The translations under genes and the position numbers were made by a program. The notes under the pieces were generated by a model. That model worked only from the letters and a program-made list of their open reading frames with translations, ran no database searches and was not told the origin of the DNA. A stretch of 64,000 nt of DNA from Bin87 sp034423575 (GTDB lineage: Bacteria > Chloroflexota > Dehalococcoidia > Lucifugimonadales > UBA3495): assembly GCA_034423575.1 (NCBI GenBank), contig DAOUIF010000084.1, forward strand, positions 1 to 64,000. The letters are read 5' to 3'. Below are positions 34,401 through 44,114 of this stretch, in pieces. Each line of letters opens with the position of its first letter. The first letter of the stretch is position 1.

Positions 34401-34597
34401 AGCGTGGACACTGCGACGGCCAATTCGGACCAGTCGGCCAGCCACCACACCAACACTGCAACGGCGACGGTCAGCACTAATCCGATGAGTACGCGCGTGC
34501 CCTTACCTAACCCGAGGAATGCCTGTCCGTAGGAGCGCTCCGCTTCGGCACGGGTCACTCCAGCTTCGTGGAAGTCCGTTTCTGTCGACCGCCTCAT
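31427..34597 (-). CDS. flippase / type I phosphodiesterase / GT2 glycosyltransferase fusion
   Basis: This 1,056-aa fusion joins three enzymes normally found apart. Residues about 25-330 are an LPG-synthase/AglD-type membrane domain (NHVLPFKLGEAARPLLAARR, TPGGIGVYEASMTGALF). More membrane helices run to about 540. Residues 565-825 are an alkaline-phosphatase-fold phosphodiesterase: VIDGCRFD metal Asp near 571, the Thr nucleophile in YPARTVTGFSSMF, SVDQTGHARG and TADHGQGIGIGGHG near 754. Residues 830-1056 are a DPM-like GT2 (PAYNESEN, VVDDGSTDGT, YVDADGEYPP). The likely theme is transfer of polyprenyl-phosphate sugar or lipid head groups across the membrane. ATG 34597 is preferred; the frame opens 44 codons earlier. 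It heads a minus-strand operon with 33 bp to the next gene. Confidence 0.88.
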   Translation of the reverse strand: MRRSTETDFHEAGVTRAEAERSYGQAFLGLGKGTRVLIGLVLTVAVAVLVWWLADWSELAVAVSTLARRADLLAVLVVTYTAAFALRAVAWRQLMTTRSGMFGLFTCLQAALLANHVLPFKLGEAARPLLAARRGIPLSEAAATTAVARLLDFGCLILIAGVCGALVTSLDSRADWLRSLAIPVVVVAGAGTALALLRYRTFDRVLPQFLQGSINGLRTQLAQISAGRILRATLWTLPSWALEAGVLLVAAEALGVELSVAALIGVTAFTILFQVFHVTPGGIGVYEASMTGALFAMGVPWQEGLALAVLTHGLKFAYSYTVAAAFTLVAVRDAIPLKGLGALRGSAEGDKHASRFEIFAARAWNVLNEGKPFTPVFTLGILGLLSIPHLTDGGYWLRAGLALLALAPMLVIFYRFDFPLKLRIALWVYLGIFLAAFRFFDFIAIGLILGVYLTFTIVLWGTIYYHLRIGTSWFNFTRFWRLVLENPDPTSGNFLEQIPKLVILALAFQMLVASPTVWTFAAVEGFALGVAITALLLHQWFFTWPPAPSLVPTRLRAEAGRRISRRFITIVIDGCRFDRLEEADTPFIDKLRQEGVDYVDTSTVYPARTVTGFSSMFTGAPPRVHGMSSNFVPSLGVKCETIFDALRAGGLTGKLVGIAHLVDAFGETDIETVTAVTNNDEIDDALKARAKAVIERDDPDLIVLQLLSVDQTGHARGSYNSEYLAKIEDSDRHIEDFLGWCDSIGYLEGATVIITADHGQGIGIGGHGHMGPTERYVPCIMWGKGVELQGSVEDPKSVMDVTATIAYYLGVEPPAQSVGQVLGIPDADEMTRPVAVIVPAYNESENLPATLARIPRNDRPDLKVIVVDDGSTDGTAEIAHQHGADVVVSHQRNRGLGAALRTGLATANELDARAAVYVDADGEYPPEQIPDLLAPIESGEADYVLGSRYLDNRPDQRVFRRIGNIAFTGLLSLATGRRITDGQTGFRAFSRRALECAEIIHDYNYAQVLTLDLLKKGMRMREVPVAYRRRTQGSSFIGPKYLWRVPTGMLREMLSK

Positions 34598-34804
34598 CGT
34601 TCTCTCTGTTTCCTGACGTGATCCAAGAACGGCAGCCACTCTGTACGCATCTATCAAAGATGCGGCCTTGCCGGGAGGAGGGTGCCGACAAGGCCGGTAG
34701 CCCGGGAGGGGCGAATACCGGAGGGTCACCGCCGCTATAGCAACCCACCGATGTATTTCAGATCAGTTAGCCACTAGCCCACTCGTCGTGTACATGGCTC
34801 GCAT

Positions 34805-34833
34805 AAATTAGTGCATACGAAACCAAATGTCAA
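34805..34833 (-). promoter_or_regulatory. promoter for the fusion/lipoprotein/SBP operon
   Basis: On the minus strand, a perfect TTGACA (34,833-34,828) is followed after exactly 17 bases by TAATTT (34,810-34,805). This would give a leader of about 200 bases before the fusion gene. The -10 is only a partial match. Confidence 0.5.
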
Positions 34834-34848
34834 TACCGACAAATGGTT
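34821..34848. promoter_or_regulatory. imperfect dyad overlapping the -35 box, candidate operator
   Basis: AACCAAATGTC, six bases, then GACAAATGGTT: 9 of 11 positions pair. The dyad covers the -35 hexamer of the minus-strand promoter, the place where a repressor would act. It does not look like the classical DtxR box, so assignment to the DtxR-family regulator at 40,502-41,260 is a guess. Confidence 0.45.
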
Positions 34849-35184
34849 GGATTTGGCGCTACTCTAGAAGGCGCAATTTGCGGACATAGGGTCCGATGGT
34901 CAATCTGAGGTTTGCCTCGAGGAACATATCACGATCAAAGACACGAAAACCGCGAGTCGATGACGACGCTGAGAGGCGAGGCTATCGCGGCGCGGTGGCT
35001 GTAATCACTCGACTGACCGCCCGCCAAGTACCGCGACAGCAGATGATGAAATGCAATATCCGGAGAAAGCACGATCCGAAACAAGCCAAATCGCTCTGCT
35101 GGCTACCTAGTGCCCATTAACCCTGCGTTCCCGTACGGAATCACGTGCCTCTTGCGTGGGAGGGCAAATCATACGGTGGGGTGC

Positions 35185-35213
35185 TTGACATACCAAATCA
35201 GGATATGCAAAAT
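35185..35213 (+). promoter_or_regulatory. possible promoter for the imelysin operon
   Basis: TTGACA at 35,185-35,190 is followed after 17 bases by CAAAAT, about 90 bases upstream of the imelysin start. The -35 is perfect, the -10 moderate. Confidence 0.4.
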
Positions 35214-35304
35214 GCCGGCCGTCGGTCCAATTACGCTGTTATTGCAGGGCCACAATTTCATTGGCAAAAGGTCAACAAAACGACCGCCTCGGAGGTACAT
35301 CCAG

Positions 35305-36531
35305 ATGCAGCTGAATTTGCGACGTGCTTGGATAATGGTCCCGGGTCTGGCGCTATGCCTGGCGTTGGGAGCGGTGGCCTGCGCCAGCGAGCCACCTCCG
35401 GCTCCGACAGCTGAGCCAGCTGCCATGATGATGGAAGAGCCGAAGGTGGACGTCGACGCCCTCAAAGTGGAGGTGGTCGCCCACTATGCCAACGGCGTAC
35501 ATGGTCTCTATTCCCAGAGCCTGGCTTCGGCCAAGGTTATGGATGGCGCCATCGACGCGTTCATCGCTGACCCCAATCCGGCCAGCCTCGAAGCAGCCAA
35601 GCGCGCCTGGCTGCACGCCCGCGACGATTACGGACCCACCGAGGTGTTCCGGTTCTACGGGGGGCCCATTGACAACGAAGAGAATGGCCCTGAAGGTCTG
35701 ATCAACGCCTGGCCCATGGACGAGTCGTACATCGATTACGTGGAAGGCAACCCGACGGCTGGCATCATAAATATGCCGGACGAGTATCCGACCATCGACG
35801 CGGAGCTCATCATCTCCCTCAATGAGGAAGGCGGCGAGGAAAACGTCTCCACGGGCTGGCATGCCATCGAATTTCTGCTCTGGGGGCAGGACCTGAATGA
35901 AGGTGGTCCTGGCGCGCGTCCCGTAGAGGACTTCACGACCAACGACAACGCCGACCGGCGGGCCCAGTACCTTGCGGTCGCGTCCGACACGCTGATCGGT
36001 CACCTGCAGGACCTAGTGGACGCCTGGGCGCCGGGCGGCAACAACTACCGGGCCGAGTTTCTGGCCAAGCCGGCCGATGACGCCCTGGTCGACATCATCA
36101 CCGGCGCCGGCGCTCTCAGCAAGGGCGAACTGGCCGGGGAGCGCATGTTTGTGGCCTACTCGGAGAGGTCCCAGGAAGACGAGCATTCCTGCTTCTCCGA
36201 CAACACCGTCGCCGACATCGTCGGCAACGCGATCGGCGTGCGCATGGTGCTGACGGGCGACTACGGCGTGGTTGTCGGGCCCGGCATCATCGACCTGTTC
36301 GCCGCCGACAACGAGGCTCTGGCTGATCGTCTGGTCAACGAGACCGCGATGGCGGTGACCATGGCCCGCAACATCCCCGATCCTTTCGACCAGCATCTGA
36401 CCGACACCGCGTCGGACAGCGCGTTCGGCCGGTCCCAGGTGCTGAGCACAATCGAGGCCCTGGAAAAGCAGGCGGACACCATAGTTGAAGGGGCGGCGGC
36501 TTTCGGCTTCACCATCAACACCTCGGTGTAG
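35305..36531 (+). CDS. imelysin-family lipoprotein (iron-regulated)
   Basis: This is a 408-aa imelysin/EfeO-type lipoprotein. The lipobox ALGAVAC puts the lipid on C26, followed by a Pro/Met-rich linker. The imelysin domain has the signature GxHAIEFLLWGQD (GxHxxE, a metal-binding candidate) near the middle, REGPTEVFRFYGGPID-like first-repeat features and a second helical repeat. Such proteins sit on the cell surface and take part in iron uptake; their exact chemistry is not settled. ATG 35305 follows GGAGGT by 8 bases, and the longer upstream frame lacks a signal sequence at its start. It begins a three-gene set: imelysin, di-haem oxidoreductase, imelysin. Confidence 0.9.
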   Translation: MQLNLRRAWIMVPGLALCLALGAVACASEPPPAPTAEPAAMMMEEPKVDVDALKVEVVAHYANGVHGLYSQSLASAKVMDGAIDAFIADPNPASLEAAKRAWLHARDDYGPTEVFRFYGGPIDNEENGPEGLINAWPMDESYIDYVEGNPTAGIINMPDEYPTIDAELIISLNEEGGEENVSTGWHAIEFLLWGQDLNEGGPGARPVEDFTTNDNADRRAQYLAVASDTLIGHLQDLVDAWAPGGNNYRAEFLAKPADDALVDIITGAGALSKGELAGERMFVAYSERSQEDEHSCFSDNTVADIVGNAIGVRMVLTGDYGVVVGPGIIDLFAADNEALADRLVNETAMAVTMARNIPDPFDQHLTDTASDSAFGRSQVLSTIEALEKQADTIVEGAAAFGFTINTSV

Positions 36532-36546
36532 CTGTCCTTTATACGC

Positions 36547-38000
<1,454 letters not shown>

Positions 38001-38004
<4 letters not shown>

Positions 38005-39104
38005 CCCACCCACGGATCTTTGTTCTGCTGCCGTTGCTAGCGCTGGCGCTGCTGTTGCCGGTCGCGTGCTCCAGCGCACCGCCACCTTCCAAGCAAGACG
38101 TGATTGTCAGTTTGACCGGCGATCTGATCGTGCCGCGGTTCCAAACGGTAGCTGCGGAGACCGGCCAGCTTCGGAACGCCCTCCATTCCCTGTGCGCCAA
38201 TCCCTCCGGAGAAACGCTGGATGCCGCGCGGACCGCCTGGCGCGAAGCGAGGGCCCCCTGGTTGCGGTCACAGTCGATGTGGTTCGGCCCGGTGATGGAC
38301 AGACGCTCCCGAATCCTGGTGGACTGGTCGCCTGTCGACCCTGAGCGCATCGAAGGCACACTGGCCAAACGCGAGTCCGTTTCGGCTAGCGATATACGGG
38401 AGTTTTTCGGCTCGACACAGCGTGGGCTGGGAGCCATCGAATACGTGATCTTTGCCCCGGACTCGGAAGCCCTGGCGTCTCTGGGTGATCCTGCCGGGAT
38501 ACGTTGCCAATACCTGACCGCATTGGGCGACGTGGTGGCGGATGAGATATCGGGCGTGTTGGCGGACTGGACGGGCGACGGGTCGGCTGAAGGTGGCTAT
38601 GCCGGCTATTTCAAGGGCACGGCCGGAGTCGCGCTCGTTGATCAGCAGGCGGTCGACGAAGTGGTCCGGACCTCGGTGTTCATCACCCGCAGCATCAACG
38701 ACATGAGGCTGGGCAAGGCGCTGGGCGCGGATGGTGTTGAACCCGATCCGTCGGCCATCCCCGGCGGCAATGGCCACAACGCCGTCACCGACCTGCGCAA
38801 CCAGGTATTGGGGATGCAGGACACGTACCTGGGCGCCGGCGTCGAGGAATCTTTGGGCATTAGCGCACTGGTGCAGGGTGTCTCAAAGGAGGCCGACGAG
38901 CGGATGCGTGGGCATTTCACCGCAGCGCTGGAGTCGATCGACGGGTTGCAGGAGCCCTTGCAAGCGACGGTCGCATCCGACCCGGTACCGGCTCGCCTCG
39001 CGCACCAGCGGATCCAGGAACTCCAGCGCACGCTCAACACCGAGGTGGTCAGCCTCCTGGGCGTTACCGTCGGGTTCGCCGACACCGACGGCGACGGCGG
39101 TTAG
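38001..39104 (+). CDS. second imelysin-family lipoprotein
   Basis: This is a 367-aa lipoprotein with signal peptide and lipobox LLPVACS. The imelysin fold is less canonical than the first: the GxHxxE motif reads GLGAIEYVIF, with the His replaced by Ala, so its metal site is probably altered. Features such as WREARAPWLRSQSMWFGPV and DRRSRILVDWSP fit the first imelysin repeat. The GTG start overlaps the stop of the di-haem gene. The paralogue pair may work as a heterodimer or as donor and acceptor. Its 3' end overlaps the convergent HTTM gene by 4 bp. Confidence 0.87.
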
Positions 39105-40468
39105 GGACTCTCCGAGTTCTTTTTGCCGCTGACTGCCGCATCGTCCGGCTCGTAGGGCAACACCCAACGCTTGGGCGCGATGGCGGACCGAACGGACGCC
39201 AGGTCCACGTCGGGATCGATCAGCCGAGCATTCGGTCGTCCGTTGAAGGCGACGAACGCGTCGGCGTTCACAGTCACGTGCGTAGAACCGTCTTCCGCTA
39301 AATCCCTGGCGATCATACGGGCGGTCTGGTGGATCATGTCCGGTTGGAAAGACATTCTTTCCACCTGAAGCGGGGTCAAATATTGGTCCGGTTCGATGAG
39401 CCAGGACTGGCCGGTTTCGACGTCCCGCACGCGGTATTGCACAAAGCCAACCTTTTCTGAAAGCATCACTCGCCACGCGAAGCGGTAACCTTCCTCGTTC
39501 CACCGGACATTCCCGGGATAGGCGAAGTGGCGCAGGGGCAACGCCAACTGGACCACGGCGAACATCGCCAACGCAATCAGGGCCGCCCGGGCGCGCCATG
39601 GTTGGTTGGCGGGCTGTGGGGGCTCGCCGCGAGGGCGTCGGTCGGGCATGCGTATCAGCCGCACCAGCCGTCGCGGCCAACCGGGGTCGAAAAATATCAG
39701 GGACAGCCCGATCATCAACCAGGGGAATACGCCAAGCTGCGGGAACAGAATCCAGGTCGCTAAATGGAAAGCTACGAGAGCGGCGTAGGCGAATGGCCGG
39801 GTGCGTCTCCACAACAGCGAGGGAACGATCGCCAGGTCGAACAGGGCGCCGCCCCAACTCATGACATATGCTGCCCAGGTTTCCTGAATCAGCCGGCCGA
39901 TTACCGGCAAGTCGCCGTGCTGGTAGAGCCAGATGCGCATGGGCAGCGCGTGGAACAGCCAGTCGGGGTTGATCTTGGCCAGGCCCGCGAACAAGTACAC
40001 GACGGCGATCTGCCCGCGCAGCGTCCAGACAACCCAGAGCGGTGATGAACCCCGCCCAAAGGGCAGGACGGCCAGCAGCAAACTCACCAGGCTCATCAAG
40101 TAGTGATGATTGAGGTAGGTGGCGCTGTCGATCAGTTCTACATAGGTGAACCCAACGCAGAACAGGGCAGCACACAGCCGTGGACGGAAACCCGCCGCGA
40201 TGCCCACGCTCAACGCCCCTAGCGCGATGAAGTGGGCGTGCATCCCCCAGCCGGGCCACGGTCTTACCCAACCGAATCCCAGGTAGGTGAAATGGTGGTC
40301 CGGCTCCACGTAAAGCGGGCCGATCCATCCGTGAGCGAAAAAGCGGGCGACGACCAGGACGCCGAGCAGACCGAAGATGGCCCGGAAGGTTATGATCGAT
40401 GCGCTATCAACCTGCTCGCTCGCGTTATATCTGGCGATTTTTAGCCAGACAGCCGGATTGATGGTCAT
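39101..40468 (-). CDS. HTTM-domain membrane protein (vitamin K carboxylase-like)
   Basis: This is a 455-aa membrane protein of the HTTM family, related to the membrane part of vitamin K-dependent gamma-carboxylase. About eight helices are present with the conserved TLRGQIAVVYLFAGLAKINPDWL segment and FRAIFGLLGVLVVARFF at the start. The C-terminal 150 residues are soluble, with RDVETGQSWLIEPDQYLTPLQVERM. Bacterial members are found in imelysin loci often enough to suggest an accessory role there, but the function is unknown. It is convergent with the imelysin gene and reads in the same direction as the DtxR-family gene upstream (33 bp). Confidence 0.85.
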   Translation of the reverse strand: MTINPAVWLKIARYNASEQVDSASIITFRAIFGLLGVLVVARFFAHGWIGPLYVEPDHHFTYLGFGWVRPWPGWGMHAHFIALGALSVGIAAGFRPRLCAALFCVGFTYVELIDSATYLNHHYLMSLVSLLLAVLPFGRGSSPLWVVWTLRGQIAVVYLFAGLAKINPDWLFHALPMRIWLYQHGDLPVIGRLIQETWAAYVMSWGGALFDLAIVPSLLWRRTRPFAYAALVAFHLATWILFPQLGVFPWLMIGLSLIFFDPGWPRRLVRLIRMPDRRPRGEPPQPANQPWRARAALIALAMFAVVQLALPLRHFAYPGNVRWNEEGYRFAWRVMLSEKVGFVQYRVRDVETGQSWLIEPDQYLTPLQVERMSFQPDMIHQTARMIARDLAEDGSTHVTVNADAFVAFNGRPNARLIDPDVDLASVRSAIAPKRWVLPYEPDDAAVSGKKNSESP

Positions 40469-40501
40469 GGCCAGCCCGATCCGGAGTGCGAATGTATCGG
40501 T

Positions 40502-41260
40502 TCAGCTGTCAGATTCGTACGGCCGAACCACGATCTGGCGCGCCACGTCATAGCCGATGGAAACCCGGTCCACCTCGGTCTCCACCTGCATCACGCCCAG
40601 GTACGGTATGGCCTCCAGCAGTGTGACTCGGTGATAGGGGACCAAACGCGCTCCGGTCAAAAACCTCAATAGCTCGGGGTTTTCCTCCGGCACCCGGTCA
40701 ACCACGTACGGCGCATCGGCGACGGCGCTGTCCAGCGCCACCGCACCTGGTGCCGATCCCGTGGCGCCGCTACCGGGAATGGGCCACCCAAAAGGCGAAT
40801 GGGTCGGATTGCCCAGGCGCTCCTTTAACCTGTTCACCAGTATCTCGGACATGCCGTGCTCGAGTTGATGGGCTTCGGTGTGCGCTTCGTGAAGCTCCAT
40901 CCCGAGAAGACTCACAACCAACCATTCGGCCAACCGATGGCGCTGCGCGATGTTCTCCCCCTCCAAGATGCCCCGGTCGGTCAGGCGGATCCGCTTGTCG
41001 CCGCCGACCTCGACCAGGCCTTGTTCCTGCATCCGTCGCAACATTCCGGCGACAGACGGCACGGAGGTGCCCAACCCCTCAGTGGGCGGCAACTGGCGCA
41101 ACGCTTCCGCCAGTTGCGTCAGGGTGGGCGATTCGGAGCCCTCCCACATCTTGTACAGGGAGAGGAGATAGTTCTCCGTTACCGGAGACAATCGGTCGGA
41201 ACTATTGGTCCTTCGATCTCGTGAGCTTGGATTGGCGTTTGATCTTCGGGAACGGGCCAC
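40502..41260 (-). CDS. DtxR-family metal-dependent transcriptional regulator
   Basis: This is a 252-aa iron- or manganese-dependent repressor. Residues about 25-95 are the winged helix (VTENYLLSLYKMWEG...TLTQLAEAL..SVPSVAGMLRRMQEQGLV) and residues 100-165 the dimerisation and metal-binding domain (HRLAEWLVVSLLGM, EAHQLEHGMSEILVNRL with the E/H ligand pattern). The C-terminal part is FeoA/SH3-like (RLVPYHRVTLLEAIPYLGVMQVET). Its place beside imelysins, di-haem protein and an iron-type binding protein makes it the likely iron sensor of the locus. GTG 41260 has AGGA 7 bases upstream and is preferred to TTG 41266. Confidence 0.9.
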   Translation of the reverse strand: MARSRRSNANPSSRDRRTNSSDRLSPVTENYLLSLYKMWEGSESPTLTQLAEALRQLPPTEGLGTSVPSVAGMLRRMQEQGLVEVGGDKRIRLTDRGILEGENIAQRHRLAEWLVVSLLGMELHEAHTEAHQLEHGMSEILVNRLKERLGNPTHSPFGWPIPGSGATGSAPGAVALDSAVADAPYVVDRVPEENPELLRFLTGARLVPYHRVTLLEAIPYLGVMQVETEVDRVSIGYDVARQIVVRPYESDS

Positions 41261-41459
41261 AGTCAAATCCTGTTAGCGGCGTAAAAGTATGCGAAGAGTA
41301 TACCCCAACGCGCCGGCCCGGGTTTCAATAGGAGTGCGTCGCTCAGCGAATCGCTGACGTGTCGCGGGCTCAGTCAATGAGCCGTGAGTTGCCCGCCTCC
41401 GTGCTATCATGGGCCGCACACACGCTGCAAAATACCGGACGAGAAGGAGGGCATGGCAA

Positions 41460-42260
41460 ATGACGATGGGCACGGTCACTTGGACCGAAGAGTTCCCGGA
41501 GGTAGCGGGCGCCAAACTTCAGTTAGTCAAGGGTGGCGCGGGTGATCCCCTGCTGATCCTGCATGACGAAATGGGCCACCATGGGCAAGTGCGATACCAC
41601 GACGAACTGGCCCTGGACTATACCGTCCACATTCCTTCCCACCCTGGTTTCGGGGCCACGGAAGGCCAGGAATGGATCATGAACATGCGGGACATGGCGG
41701 GCTGGTATCTGGAAGCTCTGGATGACCTGAACCTTGGCCCGGTGAACCTGCTGGGATTCTCGTTGGGAGGCTGGCTGGCCGCGGAAATGGCGTCGATGAG
41801 TCCCGACTTGGTCCGCAAACTGGTGCTGGTAGCGCCGGCCGGAATTCGCCCGCCTTCCGGAGAAATATTCGACATGTTCCTGGTGGTGCCAAGAGACTAC
41901 ATCGTCGCCGGCTTCCTGGACCCCGAATCGACCCCCGAATTTGATGAGGTCTGCCCAGAGGAACCCGCTGCTGAGCTGAACGAAGCCTGGGCCGTGGCGC
42001 GGGAGGAGGCGTGTCGCCTCAGCTGGCGTCCCTACATGCACAATCTGGCCATGCCCAATCTGGTCCGCCGGCTCAAGCGCGTGCCCACCCAGATCATCTG
42101 GGGACGCGAAGACAACATCGTCCCCGTGTCTGCCGCTCAGGCGTACCACGATTCCATCCCCGGCTCGCGGCTGGAGATCCTGGACAGATGCGGCCATCGC
42201 CCCGAACTGGAGAAGACCGACGAATTCCTGACCCTGGTCAAGCAATTCCTTTCGTCATAA
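41460..42260 (+). CDS. alpha/beta hydrolase
   Basis: This 266-aa alpha/beta-hydrolase has a complete triad: the nucleophile Ser in GFSLGG, Asp in WGREDNIVP and His in DRCGHRPELE. The oxyanion region is LLILHDEMG. ATG 41460 follows AAGGAGGG by 8 bases. The cap region is long and acidic (CPEEPAAELNEAW). It starts a plus-strand run with a HEPN-like protein (20 bp downstream) and a luciferase-like monooxygenase, so it may hydrolyse an ester or ring-fission product of that monooxygenase. Confidence 0.9.
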   Translation: MTMGTVTWTEEFPEVAGAKLQLVKGGAGDPLLILHDEMGHHGQVRYHDELALDYTVHIPSHPGFGATEGQEWIMNMRDMAGWYLEALDDLNLGPVNLLGFSLGGWLAAEMASMSPDLVRKLVLVAPAGIRPPSGEIFDMFLVVPRDYIVAGFLDPESTPEFDEVCPEEPAAELNEAWAVAREEACRLSWRPYMHNLAMPNLVRRLKRVPTQIIWGREDNIVPVSAAQAYHDSIPGSRLEILDRCGHRPELEKTDEFLTLVKQFLSS

Positions 42261-42280
42261 CTTCCGGGAGCACGAGACAC

Positions 42281-42667
42281 GTGACCACCACCTCAATTCA
42301 AAACCGAGTGGACGAGCTTTGTGCCGACGCCCGAGACATGCAAGCCCAGACCATCGCCTGTCTTGACCAGGGCGATGGCCGCGACGCGGCGGAGAAAGCC
42401 TGGTGCGCCACCAAGCGAGCCACCGACGGCCTCATCCTGGCTCGCACCGGCGAAGAACCGGTGACGACCGCACGCACCACTGGCGAGTTGGACGCACTTA
42501 TCGACCGTGAGCCAGCTGCGGAAAGTCTCCTGGGCCGCTATTTCAGCCGCCTGGGGCAACTCGACGGCGCCTGCTTCTACGACAAGCGCTGCAACCCACA
42601 GACCGAACGGCGTATAAGAGAAACCGCCCAGTACATCAGCGACGCCGAAGTTCTGGCAGCCCAATGA
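42281..42667 (+). CDS. small helical protein, PaREP1/HEPN-like
   Basis: This is a 128-aa all-helical protein: DELCADARDMQAQTIACLDQGDGRDAAEKAWCATKRATDGLILA, then a second helical half. It is similar to the PaREP1/HEPN-type fold in which paired helices with A-x-E-K-x-W-x-A are typical. The R-x4-H catalytic motif of HEPN ribonucleases is absent, so it is probably a non-catalytic, dimerising relative. The GTG start at 42281 lies 20 bp after the hydrolase. It seems to belong to the metabolic run rather than to a toxin-antitoxin pair, since no nucleotidyltransferase lies next to it. Confidence 0.65.
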   Translation: MTTTSIQNRVDELCADARDMQAQTIACLDQGDGRDAAEKAWCATKRATDGLILARTGEEPVTTARTTGELDALIDREPAAESLLGRYFSRLGQLDGACFYDKRCNPQTERRIRETAQYISDAEVLAAQ

Positions 42668-42723
42668 ACGTACCCTCCGTATGGTAAAATCCGGCCGTAC
42701 CCGGAACCGCAAGGAGAAGCGAC

Positions 42724-44013
42724 ATGTTTATCGGATACTTTACGGAAAGGCCGTACCAGGATCCCAAATCCGGGTACTTTGGCGCCACCGGCAAGTCCAT
42801 CATGGACCTAAACGTCAGTAACGATATATACGATCCCGAGCTGGGCGCCGGTCTCTACAACCGGTACCTAGATGAGAAGATCTACGCCGAGGAGATGGGC
42901 TTCGACGGGCTGATGCTCAATGAGCACCACAGCACGCCCTTCTGCATGGGCGGCGCCATGAACGTGGAGGCGTCCATCCTGGCCCGCATCACCAATCGAG
43001 CCAAGATCGTGCTCCTTGGCAACATCCTGCCCCTCTGGGACGACCCGCTCTGGCTGGTTGAGCAGCTGGCCATGATCGACATGATCTCGCACGGCCGCCT
43101 GGTGTCCGGCTGGGTGCGCGGCACCGGCCGGGAGAGCGTGGCCCACAACATCGAGCCACATTACAACTGGGAGCGTTTCAAGGAGGCCCACGAGCTCATC
43201 GTCAAGGCGTGGACCACCCCCGGCCCCTTCCGCTGGGAGGGCAAGCACTTCCACTTCCGGCACGTCAATCCCTGGGTGCGTCCCTACCAGAAGCCGCACC
43301 CGCCAATCTGGCTACCCGGCGTAGTCTCCCGCGACTCCCTGGTGTGGGCTGCCGAGCAGCGCATCCCCTACATCATGCTGGCCACCGAGATGGAGCCAAC
43401 CAAGCAGGCGTTCCAGATTTACCATGACACCGCAGCGGAATTGGGATACGAGTCGGGACCGCAGAACATCGGGTACCTGTGGAAGGTCCACGTCGACGAG
43501 ACCGAAGAGCTTGCCGAGCAGACCGGCCGCAAGTACGTGCAGGGGCCGAGCAACCCCTTCCTCGCCGGCAACGAGGGAACCACCAACCAGGCCCTGCTGC
43601 ATCTCCCCGGGTTGACCTCGCGGCGTCGCGTCCTGCCCACCACGGACGTCGCCACTGCGGCCAGAGGCGGAAGCGCGGGTCCCGGCGGTGTACTCTCCCG
43701 CCCCTACGAGCAGCAGATCAACGACTATACGATCATCTCCGGCACGCCGGACACCGTCATCCCCAAGATACGCCATGTGCTGGAGACCATCCGCCCCGGC
43801 AGCATCTTCTTCTGGGACGGCGACGGCGCGATGACCCACGACGACGCCATGCGCAGCCTGCGCCTGATGGGCCAGGAGGTACTGCCCGCAGTGCGCGAAA
43901 TGGCCAAGGAACTGGATCTGCCCGGGCCCTTCGAGGTGGACCCGGCCACCAACAAGCCTTACGAGGCACAAACGTACTCCGCGCAACCGGCCGAGGTCAC
44001 GGCCGACGATTAG
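42724..44013 (+). CDS. luciferase-like flavin-dependent monooxygenase
   Basis: This 429-aa enzyme has the bacterial-luciferase TIM-barrel fold and uses reduced FMN and oxygen to oxidise an organic substrate. Family landmarks are YAEEMGFDGLMLNEHHSTPF, ILARITNRAKIVLLGNILPLWDDPLWLVEQLAMIDMISHGRLVSGWVRGTG and FHFRHVNPWVRPYQKPHPPIWLPG. It is longer than the usual 330-350 aa because of a C-terminal extension. AAGGAGAAG marks the start. Large families of these enzymes are characteristic of SAR202-type Chloroflexota. An amidohydrolase gene follows at 102 bp. Confidence 0.93.
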   Translation: MFIGYFTERPYQDPKSGYFGATGKSIMDLNVSNDIYDPELGAGLYNRYLDEKIYAEEMGFDGLMLNEHHSTPFCMGGAMNVEASILARITNRAKIVLLGNILPLWDDPLWLVEQLAMIDMISHGRLVSGWVRGTGRESVAHNIEPHYNWERFKEAHELIVKAWTTPGPFRWEGKHFHFRHVNPWVRPYQKPHPPIWLPGVVSRDSLVWAAEQRIPYIMLATEMEPTKQAFQIYHDTAAELGYESGPQNIGYLWKVHVDETEELAEQTGRKYVQGPSNPFLAGNEGTTNQALLHLPGLTSRRRVLPTTDVATAARGGSAGPGGVLSRPYEQQINDYTIISGTPDTVIPKIRHVLETIRPGSIFFWDGDGAMTHDDAMRSLRLMGQEVLPAVREMAKELDLPGPFEVDPATNKPYEAQTYSAQPAEVTADD

Positions 44014-44114
44014 GATCGAACCATACTCTCAGCATGCGCGCCTCTCCCAACCAGGGGGAGGCCGTTTGCTATATCCGACGCATCTTCCGATCACACCCCA
44101 TACGGAGCGCAACC

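Larger units (their letters stand above)
34598..35304. other. divergent regulatory region of the envelope/iron loci
   Basis: About 700 bp separate the fusion gene (leftward) from the imelysin gene (rightward). The stretch is markedly AT-richer than its surroundings. It contains the minus-strand promoter with overlapping dyad described separately and a weaker plus-strand promoter candidate. Reading frames in it (for example 34,896-35,120) have no family features. Confidence 0.6.

Noticed and set aside
42011..42280. Upstream extension of the HEPN-like gene
   Set aside because: Overlaps the 3' end of the alpha/beta hydrolase in another frame; the GTG at 42281 gives the family-like protein.
42281..42667. 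HEPN toxin of a MNT-HEPN toxin-antitoxin pair
   Set aside because: No R-x4-H motif and no nucleotidyltransferase neighbour; it sits in a metabolic gene run.
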